From NCBI GenBank assembly GCA_019925095.2, contig CM034392.1, positions 23,223,887-23,287,886 of the forward strand: a DNA stretch of 64,000 bases. The letters are read 5' to 3'. The number at the start of each line of letters is the position of its first letter. Position 1 is the stretch's first letter. The DNA comes from Dendrolimus kikuchii. Its lineage: Eukaryota; Arthropoda; Insecta; Lepidoptera; Lasiocampidae. Positions 58,801 to 64,000 of this stretch are shown one piece after another. Position numbers and translations under genes: made by a program. The notes beneath the pieces are model-generated. The model was not told the origin of the DNA. It searched no databases and worked only from the letters and a program-made list of their open reading frames with translations.

Positions 58801-61800
58801 CCTGGCCCTGATGGCAATCCTGCCATTGTGCTGCAGACGTGTTTAGCTGATCTGTCCCCAGCCAGTCCTTGCCCGACTTTTCACTTTCTCTTACTACAAG
58901 GGTTGTGTCCTCACTTCGTGTAAGATTGCTCATGTGTACCTTGTCCCCAAAAAAGGGGACGTAACAGACACGTCGAATAGGCCTATAGCAATAACCTTTT
59001 TGCTCTCAATGGTAATGGAGCGTATTATCAACGCGCAGCTCTTGTGTTACCTCGAAGATTCCCAGCTGCTAAACGATCGGCAATACGGCTTCCGCCACGG
59101 TCGCTCAGTTCGGGATCTCTTAGTTTACCTAACCCACCGTTGGGCTGAAGCCACTGAGAGCAAAGGGTAAGCACCGGCAGTTAAGTCTAGAATTCTAGAT
59201 ATTGCTAAGGCTTTGGACCGGGTCTGGCACAGGGCTCTTCTATCGGAGCGGCCATCGTTTGGGATACCCGAAGGGCCTTGCACCTGGATATCCAGCTTTT
59301 TTGATGAGCGCAGCATTCAAGTCGTTGTCGACGGTTTTTGCTCAAGTTTCAAGCCCATCAACGCTGGTGTGCCCCAGGGTTGTGTACTATCGCCAACGTT
59401 GTTCATCTTACATATCAATAATATGTTGTCTATTCGCAACATTCATTCCAATGCGGATGACAGCACAGGCGATGCGCAGTACTCTGGTCGTGCAAACTTC
59501 CCTCGATCATTTATGGAGGAAAATTGGGTTAGATTTGTATCTGAAGTAGAGTATTCCTTAGAGTGAGTCTCTGATTGGAGGAGACAAAACCTTGTCCATT
59601 TCAACCCCAAGAAGACATAGGTCTACGTATTCTCTGCCAAAAAAACTCCATTCGAGCAATCGCTTCAGTTCCAAGGAACTCTCCTTACCACCACCAAGAG
59701 TATTGGGATCCTCAGTGTTGACATCGCGAACGATGTTCAGGGGCCATCTTGAAGGCAAGGCAAAACTTGCCTCTAAGAAGCTGGGAATGTTAAACCGGTC
59801 CAAGCAGTATTTCACACCGCGGCAACGCTTTGTGCTTTATAAAACCCAGGTGAGCTCGCATATGGAGTACTGCTCACATTTTTGGGCTGGAGCACCTAGC
59901 TACCAACTCGATCCCCTAGACTGTATTCAACGTCGAGCCGTTCACGTTGTTGATGATCCCATACTCACAGATGGTCTAGATAGGCTTGGCCTTATGAGAG
60001 ACTTCGCTTCTTTCTACGTATTCTACTGACTGTATAACAGGGAGTATTCGGAAGAACTGTATAGAATGGTGTATTCGTCCTCTTTCTACCATCGAACCGC
60101 TCGCCATGTGTTGGGATTTCACCCCCACTTCTTTAAGCCGCTTCGCTCATGTACGCAACGGTTCTGTGGAACCTTTTTCAAAAAGGGTGTCATAAAATTT
60201 CTTCGAGGCTGGCTGCGGACTGATGAAATCTCTGGTGTTGCAAATGTCCATAAGCGACAGTAACCGCTTTCCATCAGGTGGGCCGTCAGCCTGTTTGCTG
60301 TACTCCAGCTATAAAAAAAAGATCGAAATTTCCAGAATGGAAGTGGACAAACCAATAACAAGTGGTGCGTTCATTGTAGTGTTCGCTCATAAAGGTCGTT
60401 GATGTTGCTTGTCGCTCTTACCGCGTTGCTGCCACGACGGTACTCTTATTCCATAATTACTCGAATTTTTAACTATCCATGATGACGAAAAAGATTCAAA
60501 TGCGAAGAAAACATAACACTTATCAATATATAAATGACTAATTTTTAAAAAAGAATTTCGTGTTTTCAAAGTAAAATTAATTTGAAATTATATATCTTAG
60601 CCAAACAAAAATATTTATTTTAAATGGCCAGTACTGCAGAATGTACCTAATATTTAGCGGTCACCATTTTGCTTATGAAAGCTATCCAGCGCTATTTTCT
60701 GAAGAACACACCCATTAATAATAAATGTATTTTGTGAAATGTATTTTGCAACCATAAGTATTTGAACAGCGTCAGGTATTTGAAATACTAATTACAAATT
60801 ACATTTTTAAGAAGTAATTGAAATACAAATACAAAATACGTATTTGTATTTCAATTACGTATTTCAATTACAAGTATTTCAAATACTGCCCAACCCTGTA
60901 CATTATTATACACAGAGCATATTTTGAGAATTTGTACGCCGCATTTTCAGCAAACAAGGTTTGCACTCAGCATATTGCTGTGCCGGAATTATATCCGACA
61001 CAACGCTTATTTTCAGTGCAAACCTTCCTGTTGGCGTAAGACCAAAACGACCCATTTTTTTTTTAATAATAAATAATGAAACTAATTCTACTTATGTAAT
61101 ATTTAATTCTAATAAGATCAACAATAAAATACTTTGTTACTTCAAAATTAAAATAAAATAAACTCGTATAACAACGTGTATCGAATAATCTATTCGAAAA
61201 CAATTCGATAGAGTCATTGCCGAGTATTACCATATTCTGTGGCTACGTTCCATTAGGGACTCACAACGACCACGTTCACGACCGCGATTTTTCCCGTTCC
61301 ACTTGCTTGCCGGCGTTACAATCGAAAACTCAAGTGGAACGGCTATGCGACCCACCTCTTGACATGGGTCGTTGTGAGCGTTGTGTGATCGAAAATAATG
61401 ACGTCTTCGCTACGACCACAACGACCGCGGTTGCCTTGTGGAACGGTTAACGGAGCGTTTTGAGCATTGTGAGCTACTCATGGAAAGCCCTGTGTGTGCC
61501 ACGTCACTGACTTGAGGCAACAATTGACATTTAACTTCATAACCTACAAATATTTAATGTAAAGAACTCACCTAACCGAATTCATCATAAAACCTAGTAC
61601 CATGGCTGGTGCTAATCCCTTCTGGAGTGCTAGGGCTCCATCAGCTCTCGCAATCACGTACAAGGCGTGGAAGATCCCTCTATACCGTGTAGTCGTTTCA
61701 CTACGCGAGCGCAGTTCTCCTTGTAGTTGTAGTCGCGTTTTGACTACGTCCATTGGGTTCGTAATTATAGTTGCGCCTGCACCGGCCAAGCCCCCAATTA

Positions 61801-61810
61801 CGAAATCCAT
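46896..61810 (-). CDS. Carrier 3: SLC25A34/35-like mitochondrial carrier with duplicated exon 4
   Basis: Predicted mitochondrial inner-membrane carrier, SLC25A34/35 group. Exons: 61572-61810 (239 nt, MDFVIGGLAGAGATI, signature PMDVVKTRLQLQG), 52990-53192 (203 nt, RLGMYHIAESQGW...PASVLKTRIQAA...VGRQHRYNG), 51315-51438 (124 nt, MCDGFVTIYKTEGMRGFFAG...LAVGSAAQL), then either 50044-50186 (4a) or 49877-50019 (4b), both 143 nt, then 46896-47092 (197 nt, YKGLGPLYLRIAPHT, TAA). Each isoform has 906 nt, 301 aa. Exons 2 and 3 sum to 327 nt, the size of the single exon 2 in carrier 2. All introns are GT-AG and phases close. Exons 4a and 4b are 24 nt apart and cannot be spliced together. Introns are swollen by transposons: a RTE copy begins 16 nt inside intron 2, and intron 1 holds Helitrons, another RTE, and a hAT with a LINE. 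Confidence 0.88.
47323..47536 (+). mobile_element. Helitron-like element H1
   Basis: TCTTTATTATATATAAAAATG to CTGCCGGGACAGCTAG (CTAG 47533-47536) before T, with the core GGACCCGATAGGTGGCGCTA. In the last intron of carrier 3. Confidence 0.7.
47606..47740. repeat. Long imperfect hairpin
   Basis: ATCTATTCTTATGTATTT near 47612 pairs with AAATACATAAGAACAGAT near 47731; further in, CAGTTGGGTCCATA pairs with TATGGACCAAACTG. The tip is CCTCAAcattTTGAGG. One side has an extra 20 or so unpaired bases. It may be a small foldback MITE or a transcribed hairpin. Confidence 0.6.
47852..47930 (+). repeat. tRNA-like SINE head
   Basis: TAGCGTAATGG fits the A-box pattern and AGGTCGAATCC resembles a B-box at tRNA-like spacing, with CTCAAAC in the anticodon-loop position. 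No closed acceptor stem, so probably a tRNA-derived SINE head rather than a tRNA gene. Confidence 0.4.
47982..48630 (+). mobile_element. Two tandem related LINE-derived 3' segments
   Basis: 'aaggcgggggaaatg...gcacagtaccgggtcctttgc' at 47982 recurs at about 48231 with the same downstream text (gattagaccatagt.gatcatg...agacttagaac.tagttacgccca). The second continues to 'cgagcccagcagtgggaggtttatgggctgttattatt', a well-known lepidopteran non-LTR tail. The first copy ends in a T-rich run before the second starts. Confidence 0.6.
48641..48985 (-). mobile_element. Possible Helitron-like remnant
   Basis: Starts CTAGGATATGCCCACGACTA with later 'cccgcgggattaccgggataaaa' text typical of degraded Helitron-like repeats; right end not defined. 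Confidence 0.35.
49124..49379 (+). mobile_element. Helitron-like element H2
   Basis: TCTATATATACATACTAATA to 'gtcgcgggcagaaaCTAG' (49376-49379) before T. Contains 'cgctaatctccggaactactgg' and 'aggagcggagcaccaatgaag'. Confidence 0.65.
49513..49721 (-). mobile_element. Helitron-like element (further subfamily), reverse
   Basis: CTAG at 49513-49516 followed by 'cggcccggcgcggtttcacccgcg'; the other end reads ATCTATACTAATATTATAAA on the minus strand. About 156 bp from exon 4b of carrier 3, in sense orientation. Confidence 0.55.
49733..49819. mobile_element. Palindromic MITE M2 fragment
   Basis: 'tactggttaaaaatttgacatatgccccatacaa...gcgagtgaatgaattgtaagatata' matches M2 with a damaged left end. 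Confidence 0.5.
49877..50019 (-). other. Carrier 3 alternative exon 4b
   Basis: 143 nt, acceptor cttacag|A ATG AAA and donor CAG G|GTAATT. Encodes MKEVLRSHGYCESSPAMLAF ... ETPLDVVNTRLYNQG: a transmembrane helix with the repeat-3 carrier signature. Same length and phases as 4a, about 45 percent identical by eye. Its acceptor and polypyrimidine tract lie inside the 24-nt gap after 4a. Confidence 0.85.
50044..50186 (-). other. Carrier 3 alternative exon 4a
   Basis: 143 nt, acceptor tcctcccag|A GCT AAA and donor CAG G|GTAATG. Encodes AKEALLGHGICQNTKVGLAF ... CPLDVTTVRMYNQG. The third-repeat signature has T-T-V-R instead of the V-N-T-R of 4b, so the two isoforms differ on the matrix-side gate. 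A SINE-A lies just upstream (50222-50541). Confidence 0.85.
50222..50541 (-). mobile_element. SINE-A copy, reverse, next to exon 4a
   Basis: Poly-T and 'ttattgcaggagatcagcagacagg' at the left, 'ttccgttcctgcacggat' at the right. In sense with carrier 3; its A-rich tail ends about 35 nt before the exon 4a acceptor. Confidence 0.85.
50545..50664. mobile_element. Palindromic MITE M2, diverged copy
   Basis: 'cgctcctatatcttgcgctattcatttag' and 'cggtcggcaagatataggatatt' are inverted; the middle has aaattttgacattag...ttaagtcaaattttaa. It separates two oppositely oriented SINE-A heads (to 50541 and from 50667). Confidence 0.5.
50667..50730 (+). mobile_element. SINE-A 5' fragment
   Basis: ATCCGTGCAGGAACGGAGAA through 'ggcggcctgtcgtaagaagcg', then unrelated sequence: only the head is present, so it was cut by a later deletion. 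Confidence 0.75.
51500..51720. repeat. Dispersed repeat fragment
   Basis: 'acttcccggtttccgattgcgctgaaattttgcacgcatatgtatatcgcgtgac' is a text I recognise as common in lepidopteran genomes (memory, unverified). No element ends seen. In intron 2 side of carrier 3 exon 3. Confidence 0.35.
51847..51975 (+). mobile_element. MITE M1 internal fragment
   Basis: 'taatcgacccacctattgacatgg' to 'gtcgccgtgtggaacggct' matches the centre of M1, including TGACGTCA at 51907-51914; both termini are missing. Confidence 0.7.
52308..52404 (+). other. Candidate small first exon on the plus strand
   Basis: ATG-initiated frame MNLTSFNLSIIKEMIEVVNF then ADCPRSLTGTIPG, ending at a strong donor CCGG|GTAAGT. In phase with a possible exon at 56354-56427. 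It would be a small gene antisense within carrier 3. No homology recognised; low support. Confidence 0.25.
52432..52973 (-). mobile_element. RTE LINE, 5'-truncated, 16 nt inside a carrier 3 intron
   Basis: Encodes the last 175 or so codons of the RTE protein in an open frame (LTYGSDSWVWKKE ... WFGHVKRMHDERMTKQIY ... AYPARELA, stop at 52450), then a (TATG)n tail. Target duplication ctttaaatatac at 52420-52431 and 52974-52985. Nearly identical to 53970-54510, so both insertions are young. Same orientation as carrier 3; the exon 2 donor is at 52989/52988. Confidence 0.9.
53788..55700 (-). mobile_element. Helitron-like H1 element split by a RTE LINE
   Basis: 53788-53969 is the reverse of 15800-15984 (cagactttgttctgccc, gcgctacctaccgggtcc, gaccgattttaatc reversed). 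The remainder resumes at 55672 with 'gtgacacgtaatttatatata'. The terminal CTAG has mutated to GTAG-like. Confidence 0.75.
53970..55657 (-). mobile_element. RTE-clade LINE, 5'-truncated, reverse transcriptase domain intact
   Basis: Open frame of about 555 codons on the minus strand (stop at 53988). RT motifs in order: LKNGKALGIDSVSAEMIKYG, VIVPLYKGKG, GFRNGRGCMDQV, FVDLEKAFDRV (motif A), GVRQGCVPSALLFILYLDD, LLYADDAVLLAES (motif C, YADD), then HLNAKKTKVM, and the RTE-type tail domain WFGHVERM. The upstream endonuclease domain is missing: the frame's first five codons are Helitron sequence inside the target duplication. Duplication tcgcggacaaacaac at 53955-53969 and 55657-55671. The tail is (TATG)n. 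Confidence 0.9.
55908..56160 (-). mobile_element. Helitron-like element H2, reverse
   Basis: 'gcttctgtccgcgacttcgtccgcgtggaatag' to 'cagatttatatattagtataag'. The CTAG end is mutated (AATAG). Confidence 0.6.
56354..56427 (+). other. Candidate second exon, in phase with 52308-52404
   Basis: caag|GTGAATGCC ... TTACAA|GTAGGT would encode ECPKHVDLPKVESTLTLMSV then RNLQ. The acceptor lacks a strong pyrimidine tract. Support rests on phase agreement and the absence of a stop only. Confidence 0.2.
56757..57047 (+). mobile_element. TIR element (MITE), complete copy
   Basis: Left end TCATCCATAAATCACGTCACACG and right end CGTGTGATGTAATTTGTGGATAG are inverted repeats. The core has 'gtgacaaggggtgggagggtt' and GTGACGTCAC. 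Partial copies: 1-233 and 45800-45850. No ORF. Duplication not resolved. Confidence 0.65.
57525..57676 (-). mobile_element. Reverse retroelement fragment at the LINE 5' junction
   Basis: Poly-T then 'attctaatctccgcggccttgaag ... ggggtggtggcaagcttcacaattcgtcgccatttcc' reads on the minus strand as a retroelement 3' end with poly-A. It abuts the plus-strand LINE, either as an independent insertion or as a 5' inversion product. Confidence 0.4.
57677..60320 (+). pseudogene. CR1/Jockey-group LINE, degenerate (endonuclease end, RT)
   Basis: Frame-shifted remains in order: endonuclease C-terminus (NFYAHYAEWLGS from the usual DFN.HH.EW, then GTSDHCLVS, at 57840-58080); RT fingers (LDVKKSPGPDGNPAIVLQ, 58780-58850; VPKKGDVTD, RPIAI); QYGFRHGRSVRDLLVYL; motif A degraded to DIAKALDRVWHR; VPQGCVLSPTLFILHIN; motif C degraded to NADDSTGDA; and the thumb with GMLNRSKQYF...LYKTQVSSHMEYCSHFWAGA. 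Multiple stops make it dead. The 3' end (60233-60320: TGTTGCAAATGTCCATAAGC...CTGTTTGCTGTACTCCAGCTATAAAAAAAAG) matches the SINE-A tail. Confidence 0.8.
60907..61240. other. Intron 1 of carrier 3, unassigned
   Basis: A frame 'ANKVCTQHIAVPELYPTQRL' near 60950-61040 after a possible acceptor was considered but not supported by homology. The rest is AT-rich. Confidence 0.35.
61241..61492 (+). mobile_element. MITE M1, copy D, in carrier 3 intron 1
   Basis: GGCTACGTTCCATTAGGGAC to ATGGAAAGCCCTG; flanking repeat TGT (61238-61240, 61493-61495). Ends 80 nt from exon 1 of carrier 3. It has a small internal deletion removing part of the CRE-like palindrome. Confidence 0.85.
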
Positions 61811-61924
61811 GTTGGATGACTTTATGTAAAAAATAAAAATCAATTGTCATGTTAATCTTGTGAGATATCCTCTATATCCAGTTGACGATGTTCGAAGCTC
61901 GCGAATCCGTTTTACGCCGAGATA

Positions 61925-62176
61925 GGCTACGTCCCATTAGGGACTCACAATGACCGCGATTTTTCCCGTTCCACTTGGTTGCCGGCGATACAATCATAAA
62001 CCCAAGTGGAATGGTTATTTGACCCACCTAATGACATGGGTCGTTGTGAGCGTTGTGTGATCGAAAATGATGACGTCATTAGTGATGTTTTCGCCACGAA
62101 CACAACGAGCACGGTTGCCTTGCGGAACAGCTAACGGAGCATTTTGAGCGTTGAAAGCTACTAATGGAACGCGCTG
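61925..62176 (+). mobile_element. MITE M1, copy E, upstream of carrier 3
   Basis: GGCTACGTCCCATTAGGGAC to AATGGAACGCGCTG; flanking repeat ATA (61922-61924, 62177-62179). Begins 115 bp upstream of the carrier 3 ATG and carries TGACGTCA at 62071-62078. Confidence 0.85.
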
Positions 62177-62209
62177 ATAGTAAGATAGAAACACAGAATT
62201 AGATGAGTG

Positions 62210-62512
62210 GAGTTTTTGGCGGGAACTGAAAGGAGATGTTGTGCTGTGCAGTTTTATTTTCTGAAAATGTGTAAAATTAGTCTAAAATGAACTATGTGAA
62301 CTGAATTATGTGTTTCTGTGAAATGTGAACTGTATAGTCAAATGTGGCCTTTCGAGTTGTCACAAGAACCCCGTTGAATGGCGTCAGTTGATAACCTACA
62401 GTTCAACTGAGCTATACATAGGCTTAAGAAAATGAAGAAACTATATTGTCATCTAAGATCTGGCTTAAAGGCCTAGCTGCGAAGCCATAAATTTAAATAA
62501 ATAAATAATAAA
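62210..62512 (+). mobile_element. SINE-B copy 5
   Basis: GAGTTTTTGGCGGGAACTG to an AAATAAATAAATAATAAA tail; target duplication tagatgagtg (62200-62209, 62513-62522). It has an extra 'gcttaagaaaatgaagaaactatattg' segment also present in copy 1, defining a subfamily. Confidence 0.85.
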
Positions 62513-62522
62513 TAGATGAGTG

Positions 62523-62825
62523 TATCAAGTGAAACTTCTTTAGGATCGTTGTGATTTGAAACGCGATGAAACGAAAAAGTGACACTAAAAAGAGATAAAC
62601 ACATATATCCGTAGGACTAATAAGCCTGCGACAGAATGAGATATGAGTTTTACATTGTGCAGCATAGATTAGAGAGTCAATAAGACCGATGACTAAATAT
62701 AGGTCCAATTTGGATCGAAATAAAACTGATAATAATATTTTTTATACTAAAACAGTGAATAATTGGAAGTGATACTTAAAGTTTATGTTTAATTATAATA
62801 TGTTCACGGATGTTTTTATTAGGAT
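62523..62825. other. Unassigned; fragment shared with 45340-45440
   Basis: 'ggatcgttgtgatttgaaacgcgatgaaacgaaaaagtgacactaaaaagagataaacacat' closely matches 45360-45425, so a further dispersed repeat is present. No gene. Confidence 0.5.
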
Positions 62826-63145
62826 TTTTATCCGTGCAGGAACGGAGAAAGAATACAATTTCCTGCGGCCGGGCGGCCTGTCGTAAGAGGCGACTAAACA
62901 ACCCACAGCCAGGTGGTAGGGCATTTGCCCGACTGGATGGCTACCACCCCTGGTCTAGAGCATGTCGCCATAACAACTTTGAGTTGTGTTCCGGCATTAG
63001 TGACCAGGTTCCAGTTTCCCTTAAGAGAGCAGCAGCGCATTTGCAGCACCTTTGGTGTTGCAAATGTCCATAGGCGATGGTAACCGCTTTCCATCCAGTG
63101 GGTCGTCTGCCTGTCTGCTGAATTCCTGCAATAAAAAAAAAAGGA
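62826..63145 (+). mobile_element. SINE-A copy
   Basis: Full length, ATCCGTGCAGGAACGGAGAA to ATTCCTGCAATAAAAAAAAA. One of the best preserved copies with 50222 and 4878. Confidence 0.85.
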
Positions 63146-63299
63146 ATTATATCTATATTAATAAAAGTTAGAGAGGAATTATCTGGGAGTATATCCTCTG
63201 GAGTTTTACTTCTACTGCGTGTGAACTGCACACACGCACACACACACAATTTCTTTTTGTATTCCGAAGCTGGCAAGCAAATGCCCCATCTAGGACGCA

Positions 63300-63655
63300 T
63301 TCCTTTAGTGATCTCACAACGCCCAAAATGCTCCGTCTGCCGTTCCACAAGGCGACCGCGGTCGTTTTAGTCGTGGCGAAAACGTCACTAATGAGGTCAT
63401 TATTTTGACCTATGTCAAGAGGTGCGTCGAAGCAAGCGTTGGCCACAGAGCATTAATTCTCTTTATCGATTGACATTAAAAAAGGCGCTATTTTCAAATC
63501 ATATCAAGGACGTTTTTGTATTTCGCCCTTAATTAAATTAACGCTCCATAATTCGTTTTACTAGAGGTTATGATTGTAACGCCCGCAAGCAAGTGGAATG
63601 GGAAAAATTACAGACATGAACGTGGTCGTTGTGAGCCTCTAGTGGAACGCTGCCA
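63300..63655 (-). mobile_element. Long, diverged relative of MITE M1, reverse
   Basis: 'gatctcacaacgcccaaaatgctccgtctgccgttccacaaggcgaccgcgg' is M1 in reverse; the right end 'cgttgtgagcctctagtggaacgct' is the M1 start in reverse. An extra middle (63420-63540) is shared with the relative at 1610-1936, so both belong to a longer subfamily. Confidence 0.6.
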
Positions 63656-64000
63656 TATAGTAAAAAAAGAAAAAAAACTAAAGAAAAAACCTAGTTATAA
63701 TTTTGAAAATACAATCGCAGAAATATCAAAGCATCCAATGTTTGACTTCCCAGTCTGCGATCGTAGTTTATTGGCAACATAAGCAGCAGCTCAAAACGCT
63801 CGCTCTGGTTCGACACTGGTTGGAGGAATAGACAATAGATACTTATATGCTATTTGTAAGTGACATCCACGAACTCCTATAATTTCAAAAAGGCTCATTT
63901 CACGTCTAATATATATTTGCCAGTCCCAATCCATTTTGTACTTGTACTTCTGGAGCTGGGATTTCGTAGATCATATCAATTTCCAGCTGTAACTTTTCCT
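63656..64000. other. Window end, unassigned
   Basis: A Lys-rich open frame continues to 63782 but starts inside the MITE, and no splice or homology support was found. Nothing else recognised. Confidence 0.35.

Larger units (their letters stand above)
57223..60898. mobile_element. hAT transposon carrying an inserted LINE
   Basis: Ends CAGGGCTGGGCA and TGCCCAACCCTG, typical hAT TIRs, with a perfect 8-bp duplication tacattat (57215-57222, 60899-60906). Subterminal regions are built of repeated AATACAAAATAC / GTATTTGAAATAC. Without the LINE and associated fragment (about 57525-60320) the element is about 0.9 kb and shows no transposase. It lies in intron 1 of carrier 3. Confidence 0.85.

Noticed and set aside
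60940..61040. Possible exon with VCTQHIAVPELYPTQRLFSV
   Set aside because: A nearby AG acceptor gives a different phase from the candidate upstream exons, and no homology was recognised.
63570..63782. Lys-rich ORF ending PVCDRSLLAT
   Set aside because: Starts within a MITE relative and has no recognisable domain; could be an exon, but support is too weak.

Overview
The window is eukaryotic, AT-rich nuclear DNA from an insect, most likely a butterfly or moth (Lepidoptera). The reasons are small-intron genes of insect type, a U2 snRNA with insect-like sequence, and a dense mixture of short Helitrons ending in CTAG, a RTE-type LINE with a (TATG)n tail, SINE families and many MITEs. No bacterial operons, CRISPR arrays or origins are present. 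The species cannot be named from the sequence alone.

Host genes. Three tandem paralogues of the SLC25A34/35 (oxaloacetate-type) mitochondrial carrier family lie on the minus strand: carrier 1 (15088-17678, no first exon found), carrier 2 (27956-30676, complete, 308 codons) and carrier 3 (46896-61810, complete, 301 codons per isoform). Carrier 3 has a tandem duplicated 143-nt exon (49877-50019 and 50044-50186) separated by only 24 nt, which is too short for an intron. This strongly suggests mutually exclusive splicing of the segment that carries the third carrier signature. Between carriers 2 and 3, on the plus strand, is a second tandem family of large insect proteins of unknown function (probably DUF4776-like): gene A (33222-38143, 1301 aa), gene B (39565-43197, 1131 aa) and a truncated third copy or alternative terminal exon C (43798-44355). 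A U2 snRNA locus is at 10841-11026.

Mobile DNA. The first 15 kb and most of 17.7-27.8 kb and 44.7-64 kb are transposon-derived. Families recognised by several copies here are: SINE-A (8 copies or fragments; its 3' end is shared with the CR1/Jockey-like LINE at 57.7-60.3 kb); SINE-B (5 copies, each with 8-12 bp target duplications); a MITE with 3-bp target duplications (5 full copies); a palindromic MITE with TAA duplications; a RTE LINE (at least 9 copies or fragments, several with 12-15 bp duplications); three short Helitron-like families; two hAT elements; a 300-bp foldback; and a degenerate element carrying a THAP domain and a YqaJ-type nuclease. Nesting is common: LINE in hAT, RTE in Helitron, SINE-B in a TIR element, palindromic MITE in the THAP/YqaJ element.

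How the pieces relate. The carriers would act in the mitochondrial inner membrane. Carrier 3 is spread over 15 kb because its introns filled with transposons, including one RTE copy 16 nt inside the 5' splice site of exon 2. Two MITE copies flank exon 1 of carrier 3. All exon boundaries given here are my own splice-site and reading-frame reconstruction; no transcript data were available.
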